A stretch of 64,000 bases of DNA from NCBI GenBank assembly GCA_963754285.1, contig CAVWFN010000006.1:620001-684000 (forward strand). Reading direction: 5' to 3'. A model generated the notes under the pieces. It did not search any database. It was given only the letters and a program-made list of their open reading frames with translations, and was not told the DNA's origin. This DNA comes from RYN-133 sp963754285 (GTDB lineage: Bacteria; Actinomycetota; Actinomycetes; Mycobacteriales; Jatrophihabitantaceae). Below are positions 54,787 through 62,389 of the stretch, in pieces. Numbering within the stretch: the stretch's first letter is position 1; the number at the start of each line of letters is the position of its first letter. The position numbers and the translations under genes were made by a program.

Positions 54787-56001
54787 TCAGGTCGCAAAGC
54801 TGGTCGGCGCCGGGACCACCGGCTGATGCACCGGTGCCGGCGCCAGCGGCAGGGTGAAACAGAACGCCGAACCGCCGCCGGGCATGGGCTCGTACCAGGC
54901 CCGGCCGCCTTGCACCTCGGTGAGCGAGCGGACGACGTACAGGCCGAGCCCCATGCCGTTGACGCGCGCGCCGTTCGCGCGCGAGAACTGGCCGAACAGC
55001 TTGCCGCGGAACTCCTCGGGGACACCCGTGCCGTGGTCGATGACCATGACCTGTGCGAAGTCGTCCAGCTCGGTGACCCGTACCTCGATCGGTGCCGCGC
55101 CGTACTTGATCGCGTTGGACACAAGGTTGCCGAGCATCTGCTGCACTCGGGTCGGGTCGGCCCGTACCCAGATCGACGGCGGACACTCGTTGTGCAGCTC
55201 GATGCGTTCGGCGACGCCAAGGGCAGCGCCGTCGACGAGCGGCGCTAGCCGGATCGTCTCGACGTCGACCGTCAGCACTCCACGCTGGGACTGCGTCGAG
55301 GTGAGCAGGTCACCGGTCACGCGGTCGAGTACCTGCGCCTGACGCTGGATCGCATCGAGCATGCGGTTGAACGTTCCCGCGTCGATCGAGTCGCGCTCGG
55401 AGCTGAGCAGCTCGGCCATCGCCAGCAGCACCGTCGCCGGCCCGCGCAGTTCGTGAGCCGCGCCGGCCAGCGCCGCATGCACACGATCGAGTTCGGTGCG
55501 AGTCGCGCCGGACGGGTCGTCGACGCCCGACATGTCGACGACAGGGGTGATCGGACGGCGCCTGGCGCGTGGGGCGACGATCTCGTCCATGCCGAGGATG
55601 TCGCAGATCGCCGTGACGATTCGCTTGGCCGAGGTGCCCTTCTGCAGGTAGGCATCGGCGCCCGCGGCGGTGGCCCGCTCTGCCATCCGCTCGGCGTCGA
55701 AGGCCGACAGCACGACCGTCCGCGACTGCGGTGAAGCCTTGCGGATGTGCGCGAGCGCCTCGATGCCGTCCATGACGGGCATGGCGAGATCGAGCACAAC
55801 CAGATCGGGGCGCTCGGCGCGCACGACCTCGACCCCGCGTTCTCCGTCGCTCGCGTCGCCGACCACGTGGAACTGCCCGTTGGCCTCGAGCGCGATGCGG
55901 AGCAGCAGCCTGATGTCATTGGTGTCGTCGATGAGGACGACCCGCACCGGCCGCACCGGTCGCACCGCCGCCGCCGCGCCCATGCCCTCGACCGTCGCCA
56001 T
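54787..56001 (-). CDS. receiver-histidine kinase fusion protein
   Basis: A 404-residue protein with a receiver domain first (VRVVLIDDTNDIRLLL; phosphoacceptor Asp in LVVLDLAMPVMDG; Lys in AYLQKGTSAKR) and then a histidine kinase module (H-box GAAHELRGPATVLLAMAEL; N-box MLGNLVSNAIKYGAAPIEVR; G-boxes VIDHGTGVP and GLGLYVVRSL). The order is receiver then kinase, unlike classical hybrid kinases. The H-box His is followed by E-L-R-G-P rather than E-L-R-T-P. No transmembrane segment, so it is cytosolic. ATG 56001 is used. No output regulator is adjacent. Confidence 0.88.
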   Translation of the reverse strand: MATVEGMGAAAAVRPVRPVRVVLIDDTNDIRLLLRIALEANGQFHVVGDASDGERGVEVVRAERPDLVVLDLAMPVMDGIEALAHIRKASPQSRTVVLSAFDAERMAERATAAGADAYLQKGTSAKRIVTAICDILGMDEIVAPRARRRPITPVVDMSGVDDPSGATRTELDRVHAALAGAAHELRGPATVLLAMAELLSSERDSIDAGTFNRMLDAIQRQAQVLDRVTGDLLTSTQSQRGVLTVDVETIRLAPLVDGAALGVAERIELHNECPPSIWVRADPTRVQQMLGNLVSNAIKYGAAPIEVRVTELDDFAQVMVIDHGTGVPEEFRGKLFGQFSRANGARVNGMGLGLYVVRSLTEVQGGRAWYEPMPGGGSAFCFTLPLAPAPVHQPVVPAPTSFAT

Positions 56002-56164
56002 CAAGATCAGTGTGCCGGGTGACCTCGACCGCGGGCTAGCACCGAGTTCACGGCCCAGGGGCGTTTGAGCCACTCTCGTGCCGGTATCGACCAGAAGATT
56101 CCGTGACCGACGGATGTGGCACACCTCGCGATTCGGACGGCCCGCCTCGGGGACACTGATAGGT

Positions 56165-57064
56165 ATGGCCAAACGCGTGCTCGTCACCGGTGCATCCGGC
56201 TTCATCGGTAGGCACCTGACCACCGAACTGACCTCGGCCGGCCACGAGGTCCGGGCGATGACGCGCAATCCGCAGAGCTACGACGGCCAGGGTGAGGCTG
56301 TCTACGGCGATGTGGACGATGCCGATTCGCTCGCCACGGCGCTGCGCGGGGTCGACGCCGCCTACTACCTCGTGCACTCCCTCGACTCGGACGACTTCGA
56401 GGAGAAGGACGCGGCAGCAGCTCTCAACTTCGGCGGCGCTGCCGCCGAAGCCGGCATCGACCGCATCGTCTACCTCGGCGGGCTCGGCGTCGACGACGGC
56501 GAGCTCTCGGCGCATTTGCGCTCGCGTCGCCAGGTCGAACAGCTGCTCGGCGTCGCAGGTGTCCCCGTAACCGTGTTGCGCGCAGCCGTCGTCGTCGGGC
56601 ACGGCGGCATCTCGTGGGAGATCACCCGGCAACTCGTCGACCACCTGCCCGCGATGGTCACGCCGCGCTGGGTGTACACGCGCACGCAGCCGATCGCGCT
56701 GCCGGACGTGATCCGCTATCTCGTCGGCGTGCTCGACCATCCGGACGCCCGCGGGCGGGTGTTCGAGATCGGCGGCCCCGACGTCCTGCGCTACATCGAC
56801 ATGCTCAAGCGGGCCGCGGCGCTGCAGGGCAAGCGCTTGCCCAGCGTCGGCGTCCCGCTGCTGTCGCCGCGCCTGTCCGCCGGGTGGCTCGCGCTGGTCA
56901 CCGACGTCGACCTCGCAACCGCACGCAACCTCGTCGAGTCGATGACCAACGAGGTCGTCGTCCACGACCACTCGATCGAATCTCTCGTGCCAGGGACGTT
57001 GATGGGCTACGACGACGCGGTGCGCCTTGCCCTCGACGATCGAGCTCGCGAGCGATCTTCGTGA
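56165..57064 (+). CDS. NAD(P)-binding NmrA/extended-SDR-like protein
   Basis: Atypical SDR of 299 residues: RVLVTGASGFIGRHLTTEL is the dinucleotide-binding loop, then YYLVHSLDSDDFEEKD and IVYLGGLGVDDGELSAHL, the pattern of the Ycf39/DUF2867-associated family (LVHSM, YLGGL). No classical Tyr-x3-Lys is seen. Such proteins are possible redox sensors or reductases. ATG 56165 is chosen. Its stop overlaps the protease gene start by 4 nt. Confidence 0.9.
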   Translation: MAKRVLVTGASGFIGRHLTTELTSAGHEVRAMTRNPQSYDGQGEAVYGDVDDADSLATALRGVDAAYYLVHSLDSDDFEEKDAAAALNFGGAAAEAGIDRIVYLGGLGVDDGELSAHLRSRRQVEQLLGVAGVPVTVLRAAVVVGHGGISWEITRQLVDHLPAMVTPRWVYTRTQPIALPDVIRYLVGVLDHPDARGRVFEIGGPDVLRYIDMLKRAAALQGKRLPSVGVPLLSPRLSAGWLALVTDVDLATARNLVESMTNEVVVHDHSIESLVPGTLMGYDDAVRLALDDRARERSS

Positions 57065-57774
57065 GAGGCGTGCGCGCCCGGCTCGAGCGCACGGTCGCGC
57101 CGGCACTGATCGACAAAGTGCCGCGCGATCACGAACAGCCCGACGAGGCTTTTCGTCGGCGCCGCATCATCGCCGCGGTCACGCTCATCCTGGGCGCCAC
57201 CGTCCTGGGCTTCTCGCTCGCAGTGAAGCCGGGCAACGCCCTGTTTTATCCGCTTTCGCTTGCCGTCGCGCTGATCTGGACGACCGGCGGTTTCGCCTCC
57301 GGCCCGCTGCATCTCGGCTACCAGGAGTCTCGGGGCACGCTGCGGCGCCCGGTGCTGACCCCGCTCGTCGTCGGCCTGGGAGCGGCAGCGATCTTCGTCG
57401 TCGGCGCCCTCGTTGTCCGTGAGATCGGCCCGTTGCGCGACTACGTCGTGACCGTCCTCGAGCACGCGCAGAAGGGCAACCTGGCGCTGATCGCGATCGT
57501 CACGATCGTCAACGGTGTCGCCGAGGAGATCTTCTTCCGTGGCGCCCTGTTCGCCGCGATCGGACGACGCCATCCGGTGCTGATCTCGACAGGCATCTAC
57601 GCGCTCGCGACGGTCGCGACGGGGAACCCGATGCTGGTGTTCGCCGCGTTGACCTTGGGCACCGTGCTGGGCCTGCAACGGCGGGCATCCGGCGGGATCC
57701 TGGCCCCGATCATCACCCACGTGACGTGGTCGACGCTGATGCTGTTCACGCTGCCGCCGCTGCTCGGGGCCTGA
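57061..57774 (+). CDS. CPBP-family intramembrane metalloprotease
   Basis: Membrane protein of 237 residues with about six helices and the CAAX-protease/bacteriocin-processing (Abi/CPBP) motifs: NGVAEEIFFRGALFAAIGRR holding E-E-x3-R, and HVTWSTLMLF with the late conserved His. GTG 57061 overlaps the preceding stop. Substrate unknown. Convergent with the EAL gene, 6 bp apart. Confidence 0.9.
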   Translation: MRGVRARLERTVAPALIDKVPRDHEQPDEAFRRRRIIAAVTLILGATVLGFSLAVKPGNALFYPLSLAVALIWTTGGFASGPLHLGYQESRGTLRRPVLTPLVVGLGAAAIFVVGALVVREIGPLRDYVVTVLEHAQKGNLALIAIVTIVNGVAEEIFFRGALFAAIGRRHPVLISTGIYALATVATGNPMLVFAALTLGTVLGLQRRASGGILAPIITHVTWSTLMLFTLPPLLGA

Positions 57775-57780
57775 GCAGAT

Positions 57781-59103
57781 TCAGACTGCTGTTGCGGTGC
57801 GCTGCGGGTCGGCCGCCACGCCGACACCCAGGCGCCGCAGCACCGGCGTGAGATGTTCGGCCAGTCCGGTGGCATGCGCGACGTCGTGCGTGCTCCATCG
57901 CCGCGGGGCGAACTGTGCGAACTCCACGATGCCGATCGTCGTGTCGCGGTCGACCAGCGGCACCATCAACAGGCTCGCGTAGCCCAGTTCGGACATCAGC
58001 CGCCGCTCGGCGTGGTCGGCGCCCGGATCGTTGAGCTGGATCTCGATCGCGCCGCCGCCCTTCATCAGCGCCAGCGTGGCGGGATAGTCGGTGAGCACGT
58101 AGGGGCTCGGGTCCAGATCGTGGGTGTTGGCGATCTCGCGCAGGTTGTGGTCACTGCCCGCGATCGATACTCCGATGACGTCGACGCCGAGATCGGCGGC
58201 AGCCGCGGAGATGGCGGCGTGCACGTCGCGACGGCGATCGGCCACGGCCAGGGCGGCGGTCACCGCGTACACGTCGCGCGTCCGCGCCACATCGCGTCCG
58301 CCGCTGCCTCCGCCTCCGACGACCCGCTGCCGATTCGTGCGACAGGCAGCGATGACCTCGGCCGAAACGCCGGTCATCGCCGAGTAGGCCGACGGACGGG
58401 CGATCGCGAAGCCCTGGGCGTATTCGACGTCGAAGTCGGCGAGCGCGGCCAGATCGGCATAGTCCTCGACGCCCTCGCCGATCACGGCCGCGCCGAGTCG
58501 GTGCGAGAGAGTGACCAGGGCCTCGAGCACGGCCCGCTGGATCGCGTTCTGGCTCAGGCCCGTGACGACCTGTCGGTCGATCTTCACGTAGTCCGGAGAC
58601 ATCTGGGCCAGCCGCAACAGCCCGGCGTAGCCCGTGCTGACGTCGTCGATCGCGATCGCAGCGCCCCGGTCACGCAGCCGGTCGAGGTGCGCGCCGAGGT
58701 CGACGTGGTCGTTCACTTCGTGCTCGGTGATCTCGACGATCACACCGCGCAGGTCGTCGGGCCAGATGTCGCACGCGGCGATGTAGGACAACGCGTTCGG
58801 GCTGACGTTGACCGACAACAGCATTCCGGGGGGCAGGTCGAGGCGGCATTCGAGTGCCACTTCGAGGCACTGTGCCTCGAGCTCAGGTCCGTGGCCCTGG
58901 TCGCGAGCGAGCTTGAGCACGGCCTCGGTGTTCGCGCGATCGGCGAAGCGGGCCAGCGCCTCGACGGCCAGGGTGGCCCCGGTGGAGGTGGAGATGATCG
59001 GCTGCAGGGCCATGCGTGGGCGCATGACAGCATCCGTCGCCGGCGTCGCCGCATGCTGCGGACGGACGCGGCTGACGCGCGAGAACCGACGCGCCATCCT
59101 CAT
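57781..59103 (-). CDS. EAL-GAF protein (c-di-GMP phosphodiesterase or sensor)
   Basis: A 440-residue cytosolic protein with an EAL domain (~25-250) followed by a GAF-like domain (~270-430). EAL residues: AVEALARFAD, VNVSPNALS, VIVEITEHE, AIAIDDVSTGYAGL (where many active enzymes have D-D-F-G-T-G), YVKIDRQVV and AVIGEGVEDYADL. Main metal and general-base residues (E-A-L, D-D, K, E) are kept, so phosphodiesterase activity is possible despite the changed loop 6. The start ATG 59103 may alternatively lie at the second Met. Regulation through the GAF ligand is likely. Confidence 0.9.
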   Translation of the reverse strand: MRMARRFSRVSRVRPQHAATPATDAVMRPRMALQPIISTSTGATLAVEALARFADRANTEAVLKLARDQGHGPELEAQCLEVALECRLDLPPGMLLSVNVSPNALSYIAACDIWPDDLRGVIVEITEHEVNDHVDLGAHLDRLRDRGAAIAIDDVSTGYAGLLRLAQMSPDYVKIDRQVVTGLSQNAIQRAVLEALVTLSHRLGAAVIGEGVEDYADLAALADFDVEYAQGFAIARPSAYSAMTGVSAEVIAACRTNRQRVVGGGGSGGRDVARTRDVYAVTAALAVADRRRDVHAAISAAAADLGVDVIGVSIAGSDHNLREIANTHDLDPSPYVLTDYPATLALMKGGGAIEIQLNDPGADHAERRLMSELGYASLLMVPLVDRDTTIGIVEFAQFAPRRWSTHDVAHATGLAEHLTPVLRRLGVGVAADPQRTATAV

Positions 59104-59189
59104 GCCGTACTGGCCCTCCCTGGTGAGATCGTCCCTGCGGAAAGATCTTTTGTGAATTGAGTGTGAAGCACGAAGCTACAGTTGTCGAA

Positions 59190-59218
59190 TCAACCTAAAT
59201 CGGGCTGCAGTAGGTTGA
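59190..59218. repeat. 8-bp inverted repeat upstream of tRNA
   Basis: TCAACCTA at 59190-59197 and TAGGTTGA at 59211-59218 are perfectly complementary around 13 bases, ending 10 bp before the tRNA 5' end, in the divergent region with the EAL gene. It may be an operator for the EAL gene or part of the tRNA promoter region. Confidence 0.4.
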
Positions 59219-59228
59219 GCCTGGCCCG

Positions 59229-59305
59229 GGGGCGGTAGCTCAGCTGGTCAGAGCAGCGGACTCATAATCCGCCCGTCGTGGGTTCAAGCCCCACCCGCCC
59301 CACCA
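59229..59305 (+). tRNA. tRNA with CAT anticodon (Met, or Ile2)
   Basis: Cloverleaf with acceptor GGGGCGG/CCGCCCC, discriminator A at 59302, D-arm GCTC..GAGC, anticodon arm GCGGA-CTCATAA-TCCGC and T-arm GTGGG-TTCAAGC-CCCAC. Acceptor pair 1-72 is G-C, so it is not the initiator. Elongator Met is the default; tRNA-Ile with lysidine cannot be excluded. The sequence after the discriminator is CCA, so the 3' end is encoded. Confidence 0.9.
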
Positions 59306-60552
59306 GTCCCAGTCCCACCAGTCCCACCAGTCCCACCAGTCCCACCAGTCCCACCAGTTCCACCAGTTCCACCTGCGGTCGTGTCCGCGGCGGCCCCGCC
59401 GATCGGCACGACGATCGTGAAGGTCGAACCCTGCCCGGGCGTCGAGGTCACCTCGAGCGTCCCGCCGTGCCGGTCGACGATCGTCTTGGCGATGGCCAGG
59501 CCCAGCCCCGTGCCGCCGATGGCCCGGCGCTGGGCGTCGGTGCCGCGGAAGAACCGGTCGCCGAGCATTGCGATCTCGTCGGCGTGAATGCCCATCCCGG
59601 TGTCGGCGACCTCGACGCGGGCGTGGTCGTCGGCGACGCTCGCGGTGACTGTCACCCGGCCGCCGTCGCCGGTGTATTTGATCGCGTTCGCGACCAGGCT
59701 CTGCACCGCGCGCTTGAGGTGCGCAGCATCGCCGCGGATCGTCGGCGCGATCGTCGGCAGGTCGACCAGCAGTTCCTGCCCCCGCGCGGCAGCGCTCTCG
59801 GCCACATCGGCAACAGCGGCATGAACGATCCCACCCAGATCGACCGGGAAGTGCCGGATCGGGTCGAGCTCGGCGGCGTCGAGTCGCGCGAGCATCAGCA
59901 GGTCGGCGACGAACTCCTCGAGGCGCACCGCGTTGCGCATCGCGATGTCGATCATGCGCTTCTGCTCGGTGGTGAGGGTGCCGAAATCCTCGCCGGCGAT
60001 CATCTCGAGGTAGCCCTGCACGCTGGTCAGCGGTGTGCGCAGCTCGTGCGAGATGGTCGACACCATGTCACGACGGATCCGCGACGCGTCGTGCAGCGCC
60101 CGCCGCGACGCCTCCTGCGCGTCCAGGTCGATCACGTGGCTGAGCAGGTAGGACACGACGCCACCGGCATCGCGCACACCCGACAACCGCACTTCCACGT
60201 GCACCGGACGTCCCGAGGCGTGCAGGTAGCGCTTGCGCACGGTCCGGGTGCCGTCAGCGCCGACCAGCGCGTCGCTGTTGCGGTCGTCGGGATGGGTGAT
60301 CGCGGCGATCTCACGCAGGTGCAGGTCGGCCACCGACATTCCGAGCATCCGGGCGAAGGCGGGATTCACGCGCAACAGGCGACCGTCGACCTCGCCGGGC
60401 CCGGCGACCATCGCGACGGGGCCGGGAGCGTCGTCGAATGCCACGCGAAAGCTGTCCTCGCTGAGCGCGAGTTCGGCGATCACGGTCTCGAACTCGGCGT
60501 CGCGCACGTGTTTCGGCGCGGTCCGAATGGACCGGACCCCTTTCCTGATCAT
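59284..60552 (-). CDS. PAS-domain sensor histidine kinase with Gly-Thr tail
   Basis: Cytosolic sensor kinase of 422 residues: PAS domain (~30-150; FRVAFDDAPGPVAMV, LLRVNPAFARMLGM), HisKA (STISHELRTPLTSVQGYLEM) and ATPase (SLVANAIKYTGDGGRV, VADTGMGIH, GGTGLGLAIAKTIVDRHGG). ATG 60552 is selected. After the final strand TFTIVVPIGG comes a low-complexity tail of Gly-Gly-Thr units encoded by a 9-bp tandem repeat, and the stop codon at 59284-59286 lies inside the antisense of the tRNA T-arm. The natural domain end is near AAADTTAGG, so the tail is an add-on. No response regulator is adjacent. Confidence 0.92.
   Translation of the reverse strand: MIRKGVRSIRTAPKHVRDAEFETVIAELALSEDSFRVAFDDAPGPVAMVAGPGEVDGRLLRVNPAFARMLGMSVADLHLREIAAITHPDDRNSDALVGADGTRTVRKRYLHASGRPVHVEVRLSGVRDAGGVVSYLLSHVIDLDAQEASRRALHDASRIRRDMVSTISHELRTPLTSVQGYLEMIAGEDFGTLTTEQKRMIDIAMRNAVRLEEFVADLLMLARLDAAELDPIRHFPVDLGGIVHAAVADVAESAAARGQELLVDLPTIAPTIRGDAAHLKRAVQSLVANAIKYTGDGGRVTVTASVADDHARVEVADTGMGIHADEIAMLGDRFFRGTDAQRRAIGGTGLGLAIAKTIVDRHGGTLEVTSTPGQGSTFTIVVPIGGAAADTTAGGTGGTGGTGGTGGTGGTGGTGTGGAGGA
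59303..59373. repeat. 9-bp tandem repeat starting at the tRNA 3' CCA
   Basis: About seven to eight copies of CACCAGTCC (one copy shortened to CAGTCC, the last two changed to CACCAGTTC) run directly from the encoded CCA end of the tRNA. The same bases, on the minus strand, encode the Gly-Gly-Thr repeat tail of the histidine kinase. Repeat number is likely variable. Confidence 0.9.
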
Positions 60553-60614
60553 GGTGACGCTACTTTCGACTGCGCGTCCGCCCGTCCGCGTGTCCGACCC
60601 TCGGCAAACGACCA

Positions 60615-60649
60615 CGCCGCGGCCCAAGGGAGGGAGGTGGGCCGCGGCG
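60615..60649 (-). promoter_or_regulatory. strong hairpin in kinase leader with pyrimidine-rich loop
   Basis: CGCCGCGGCCCA and TGGGCCGCGGCG form a perfect 12-bp stem around an 11-base loop. On the kinase transcript the loop reads CCTCCCTCCCT, i.e. complementary to Shine-Dalgarno sequences, and the hairpin lies about 63-97 nt upstream of the kinase ATG. It could attenuate or be a translation-control element; function is inferred only from position. Confidence 0.5.
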
Positions 60650-60686
60650 CGATCGCGGCCGACTCTAGCAACCAGCTTGAAAATCA

Positions 60687-60765
60687 ATCAAATTGATGCG
60701 CGGGTCACTCATCGGTCTGTCATCTTTGTTGCCGATGACAATTACATGATGTTCCAGGTAACATC
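60687..60765. promoter_or_regulatory. two palindromes in the marR upstream region
   Basis: ATCAAATTGAT (60687-60697) is a perfect 5-1-5 palindrome in an AT-rich patch, and GATGTT-6-AACATC (60748-60765) is a second perfect one ending 6 bp before the MarR start. MarR proteins usually bind such short palindromes in their own promoter, so autoregulation is likely; the divergent kinase promoter could share the first site. Confidence 0.5.
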
Positions 60766-60771
60766 CGGATA

Positions 60772-61254
60772 GTGACGATCACCGGTGTGATGGACGAGCC
60801 CACCGGGCTTGTCGTCGCGGCGCTGCGCAGCCTCGACCTCGGTATCGACCGGGTCCGCACGGCCTTCGCGCATCGGTACCGGATCACCATCGGCGACAGC
60901 CTGGTGATCAGTCATCTCGCCGCCAATGGCGGACACCTGCGACCCGGCGAGATCGCGAACCGCATCCTGGTCACCTCGGGCACGCTCACGCCGATGCTCG
61001 ACCGACTCGAGACGGCGAAGTTCGTGCGGCGCGAGCCGAATCCGGACGATCGCCGCAGCGTCATCGTCGTGCTGACCGAGCAGGGCGAAGCCGCCCTGGA
61101 CGAGTACCGCGAGCAGTTCCGGATCGCCATCGAGGGCGCCGTCCCCGCCGAACTTCGCGCGAAGCTGGCCGACTGCATGAGTCACCTCGCGACCGGACTG
61201 GACACCCTGGCCACCGAGATGGCCGCGCTCGCGCCGGTGCGGCCCAAGAGCTGA
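60772..61254 (+). CDS. MarR-family transcriptional regulator
   Basis: Winged-helix regulator of 160 residues. The HTH is LRPGEIANRILVTSGTLTPMLDRLE and the wing REPNPDDRRSVIVVLTEQGEA (conserved D-x-R), shown here as separate recognition helix and wing segments. GTG 60772 is used; ATG 60790 is an alternative. It is convergent with the AraC gene (15 bp). Target genes are not evident from neighbours; palindromes upstream suggest autoregulation. Confidence 0.9.
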   Translation: MTITGVMDEPTGLVVAALRSLDLGIDRVRTAFAHRYRITIGDSLVISHLAANGGHLRPGEIANRILVTSGTLTPMLDRLETAKFVRREPNPDDRRSVIVVLTEQGEAALDEYREQFRIAIEGAVPAELRAKLADCMSHLATGLDTLATEMAALAPVRPKS

Positions 61255-61269
61255 TCCGCGGCGGTCGGC

Positions 61270-62283
61270 TCAGCTGTCGATCTTGGCGACCGGGCTGGCC
61301 ATCGGCCGGTCACGGTGGGCCGAGCGGTAGGCGCGCGGGCTCAGACCGAATTCGCGGCGGAACGCGCGCGAGAAGTACTCGGCCGACACGAACCCGCACT
61401 CCAGCGCGATCTTCTCGACCTGCGCCGGCGCGGCCCGGGCCGCCAACAGCTCGGCTGCATGCTCGAGGCGCCGGCGGCGGATGCGCGCGGCCGGGCTCTC
61501 GGCGCCGTTGAAGGCTCGGTAGAGCTGGCGAAGCGAGATGTTGAGTTGCGCGGCAATCGTTGCCGGGCTCAGCACCGGATCGGCCGCCTGCTCGAAGATG
61601 ATCGTGTCGGTGCGGGCCCGGATCGACTCCATCAGCTCGATCTCCGTGCCGGGCTGGCGCACGGCGGTGCGCAGCAGCAGCCCGGCCATCGCGCCGAGAT
61701 ATCGATCGACGCCGACCAGCGTCGCCGATGAGCTGAACTCGTCGCCGCCCTTGAGCAGAAGCCCGACCGCGGACCGCAACAGTTGCGCCTGGAAGGCGGT
61801 CAGCTCGTAGGACAGGTCGATCATCTCGGCCAGCGTCGCGGCCTCGACGCCGATCGTCCCGCGCTGGACGTTGAGGGTGAACAAATGGGTGTTGGCCACG
61901 AACTGCTCGCGGATCTCGTGGCTCGGATCGAGCACCTTCAAGGTGCCGCGGGTCAACTGCCCGACGGGATCGAACACCGAGCCGGCGCACTCGGCGCGCA
62001 CGAGCAGGTGCACAGCAGTGTCCGGCGCGCTCGCCGGCGGGCGGGTGCGGCGGGCCAGTTCGGCCCCGCTGACCGTCGACGCCGACCAGACACAGCGCGC
62101 CCCGCGCAGCCGCGCGCCCTTGAAGAAGTACGGCGCCCGCGCGCCCGCCAGCGGCGAGATCTGCAGCCCGAGCGGGCCCGTGCGGATGCGCCCCGGCCAC
62201 GAATCGGCAGTCTGGGCCGAGACGTCAAGCCACGCCACTCCGCCCGGCGGCGGAATGTCGGGCCTCGGTTCAGACTCGGACAT
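61270..62283 (-). CDS. AraC-family transcriptional regulator
   Basis: A 337-residue regulator with an AraC-binding-like (NphR/FeaR-like) N-terminal domain and a C-terminal double HTH: LSPATIAAQLNISLRQLYRA and VEKIALECGFVSAEYFSRAFRREFG (read as the two recognition units), ending GLSPRAYRSAHR. ATG 62283 is set by a GGAGGA site 8 nt upstream. It is divergent from the LLM oxidoreductase (106 bp), its likely target. Confidence 0.92.
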   Translation of the reverse strand: MSESEPRPDIPPPGGVAWLDVSAQTADSWPGRIRTGPLGLQISPLAGARAPYFFKGARLRGARCVWSASTVSGAELARRTRPPASAPDTAVHLLVRAECAGSVFDPVGQLTRGTLKVLDPSHEIREQFVANTHLFTLNVQRGTIGVEAATLAEMIDLSYELTAFQAQLLRSAVGLLLKGGDEFSSSATLVGVDRYLGAMAGLLLRTAVRQPGTEIELMESIRARTDTIIFEQAADPVLSPATIAAQLNISLRQLYRAFNGAESPAARIRRRRLEHAAELLAARAAPAQVEKIALECGFVSAEYFSRAFRREFGLSPRAYRSAHRDRPMASPVAKIDS

Positions 62284-62366
62284 CACGGGTTCCTCCACAG
62301 GTCACCGCACCCGGCAGCGCGGTTGCTGGGTGGCTGCAGAATACTCGGCACCGCGCCGTTAGGTGT

Positions 62367-62380
62367 TAGAACTCGTTACA
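62367..62380. promoter_or_regulatory. KstR-type operator before LLM oxidoreductase
   Basis: TAGAACTCGTTACA matches T-nn-AAC-nn-GTT-nn-A at all fixed positions and ends 9 bp before the oxidoreductase ATG. This is the second such site in the window. In mycobacteria an LLM-type oxidoreductase (Rv3520c) belongs to the KstR set, which fits. Confidence 0.6.
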
Positions 62381-62389
62381 GTTCGACCC

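Noticed and set aside
59229..59305. tRNA as attachment site of an integrated element
   Set aside because: No integrase gene and no second copy of the tRNA 3' end beyond the short tandem repeat; flanking genes are ordinary chromosomal genes.
59303..59373. CRISPR array
   Set aside because: Units are contiguous 9-mers without spacers and no cas genes are nearby.
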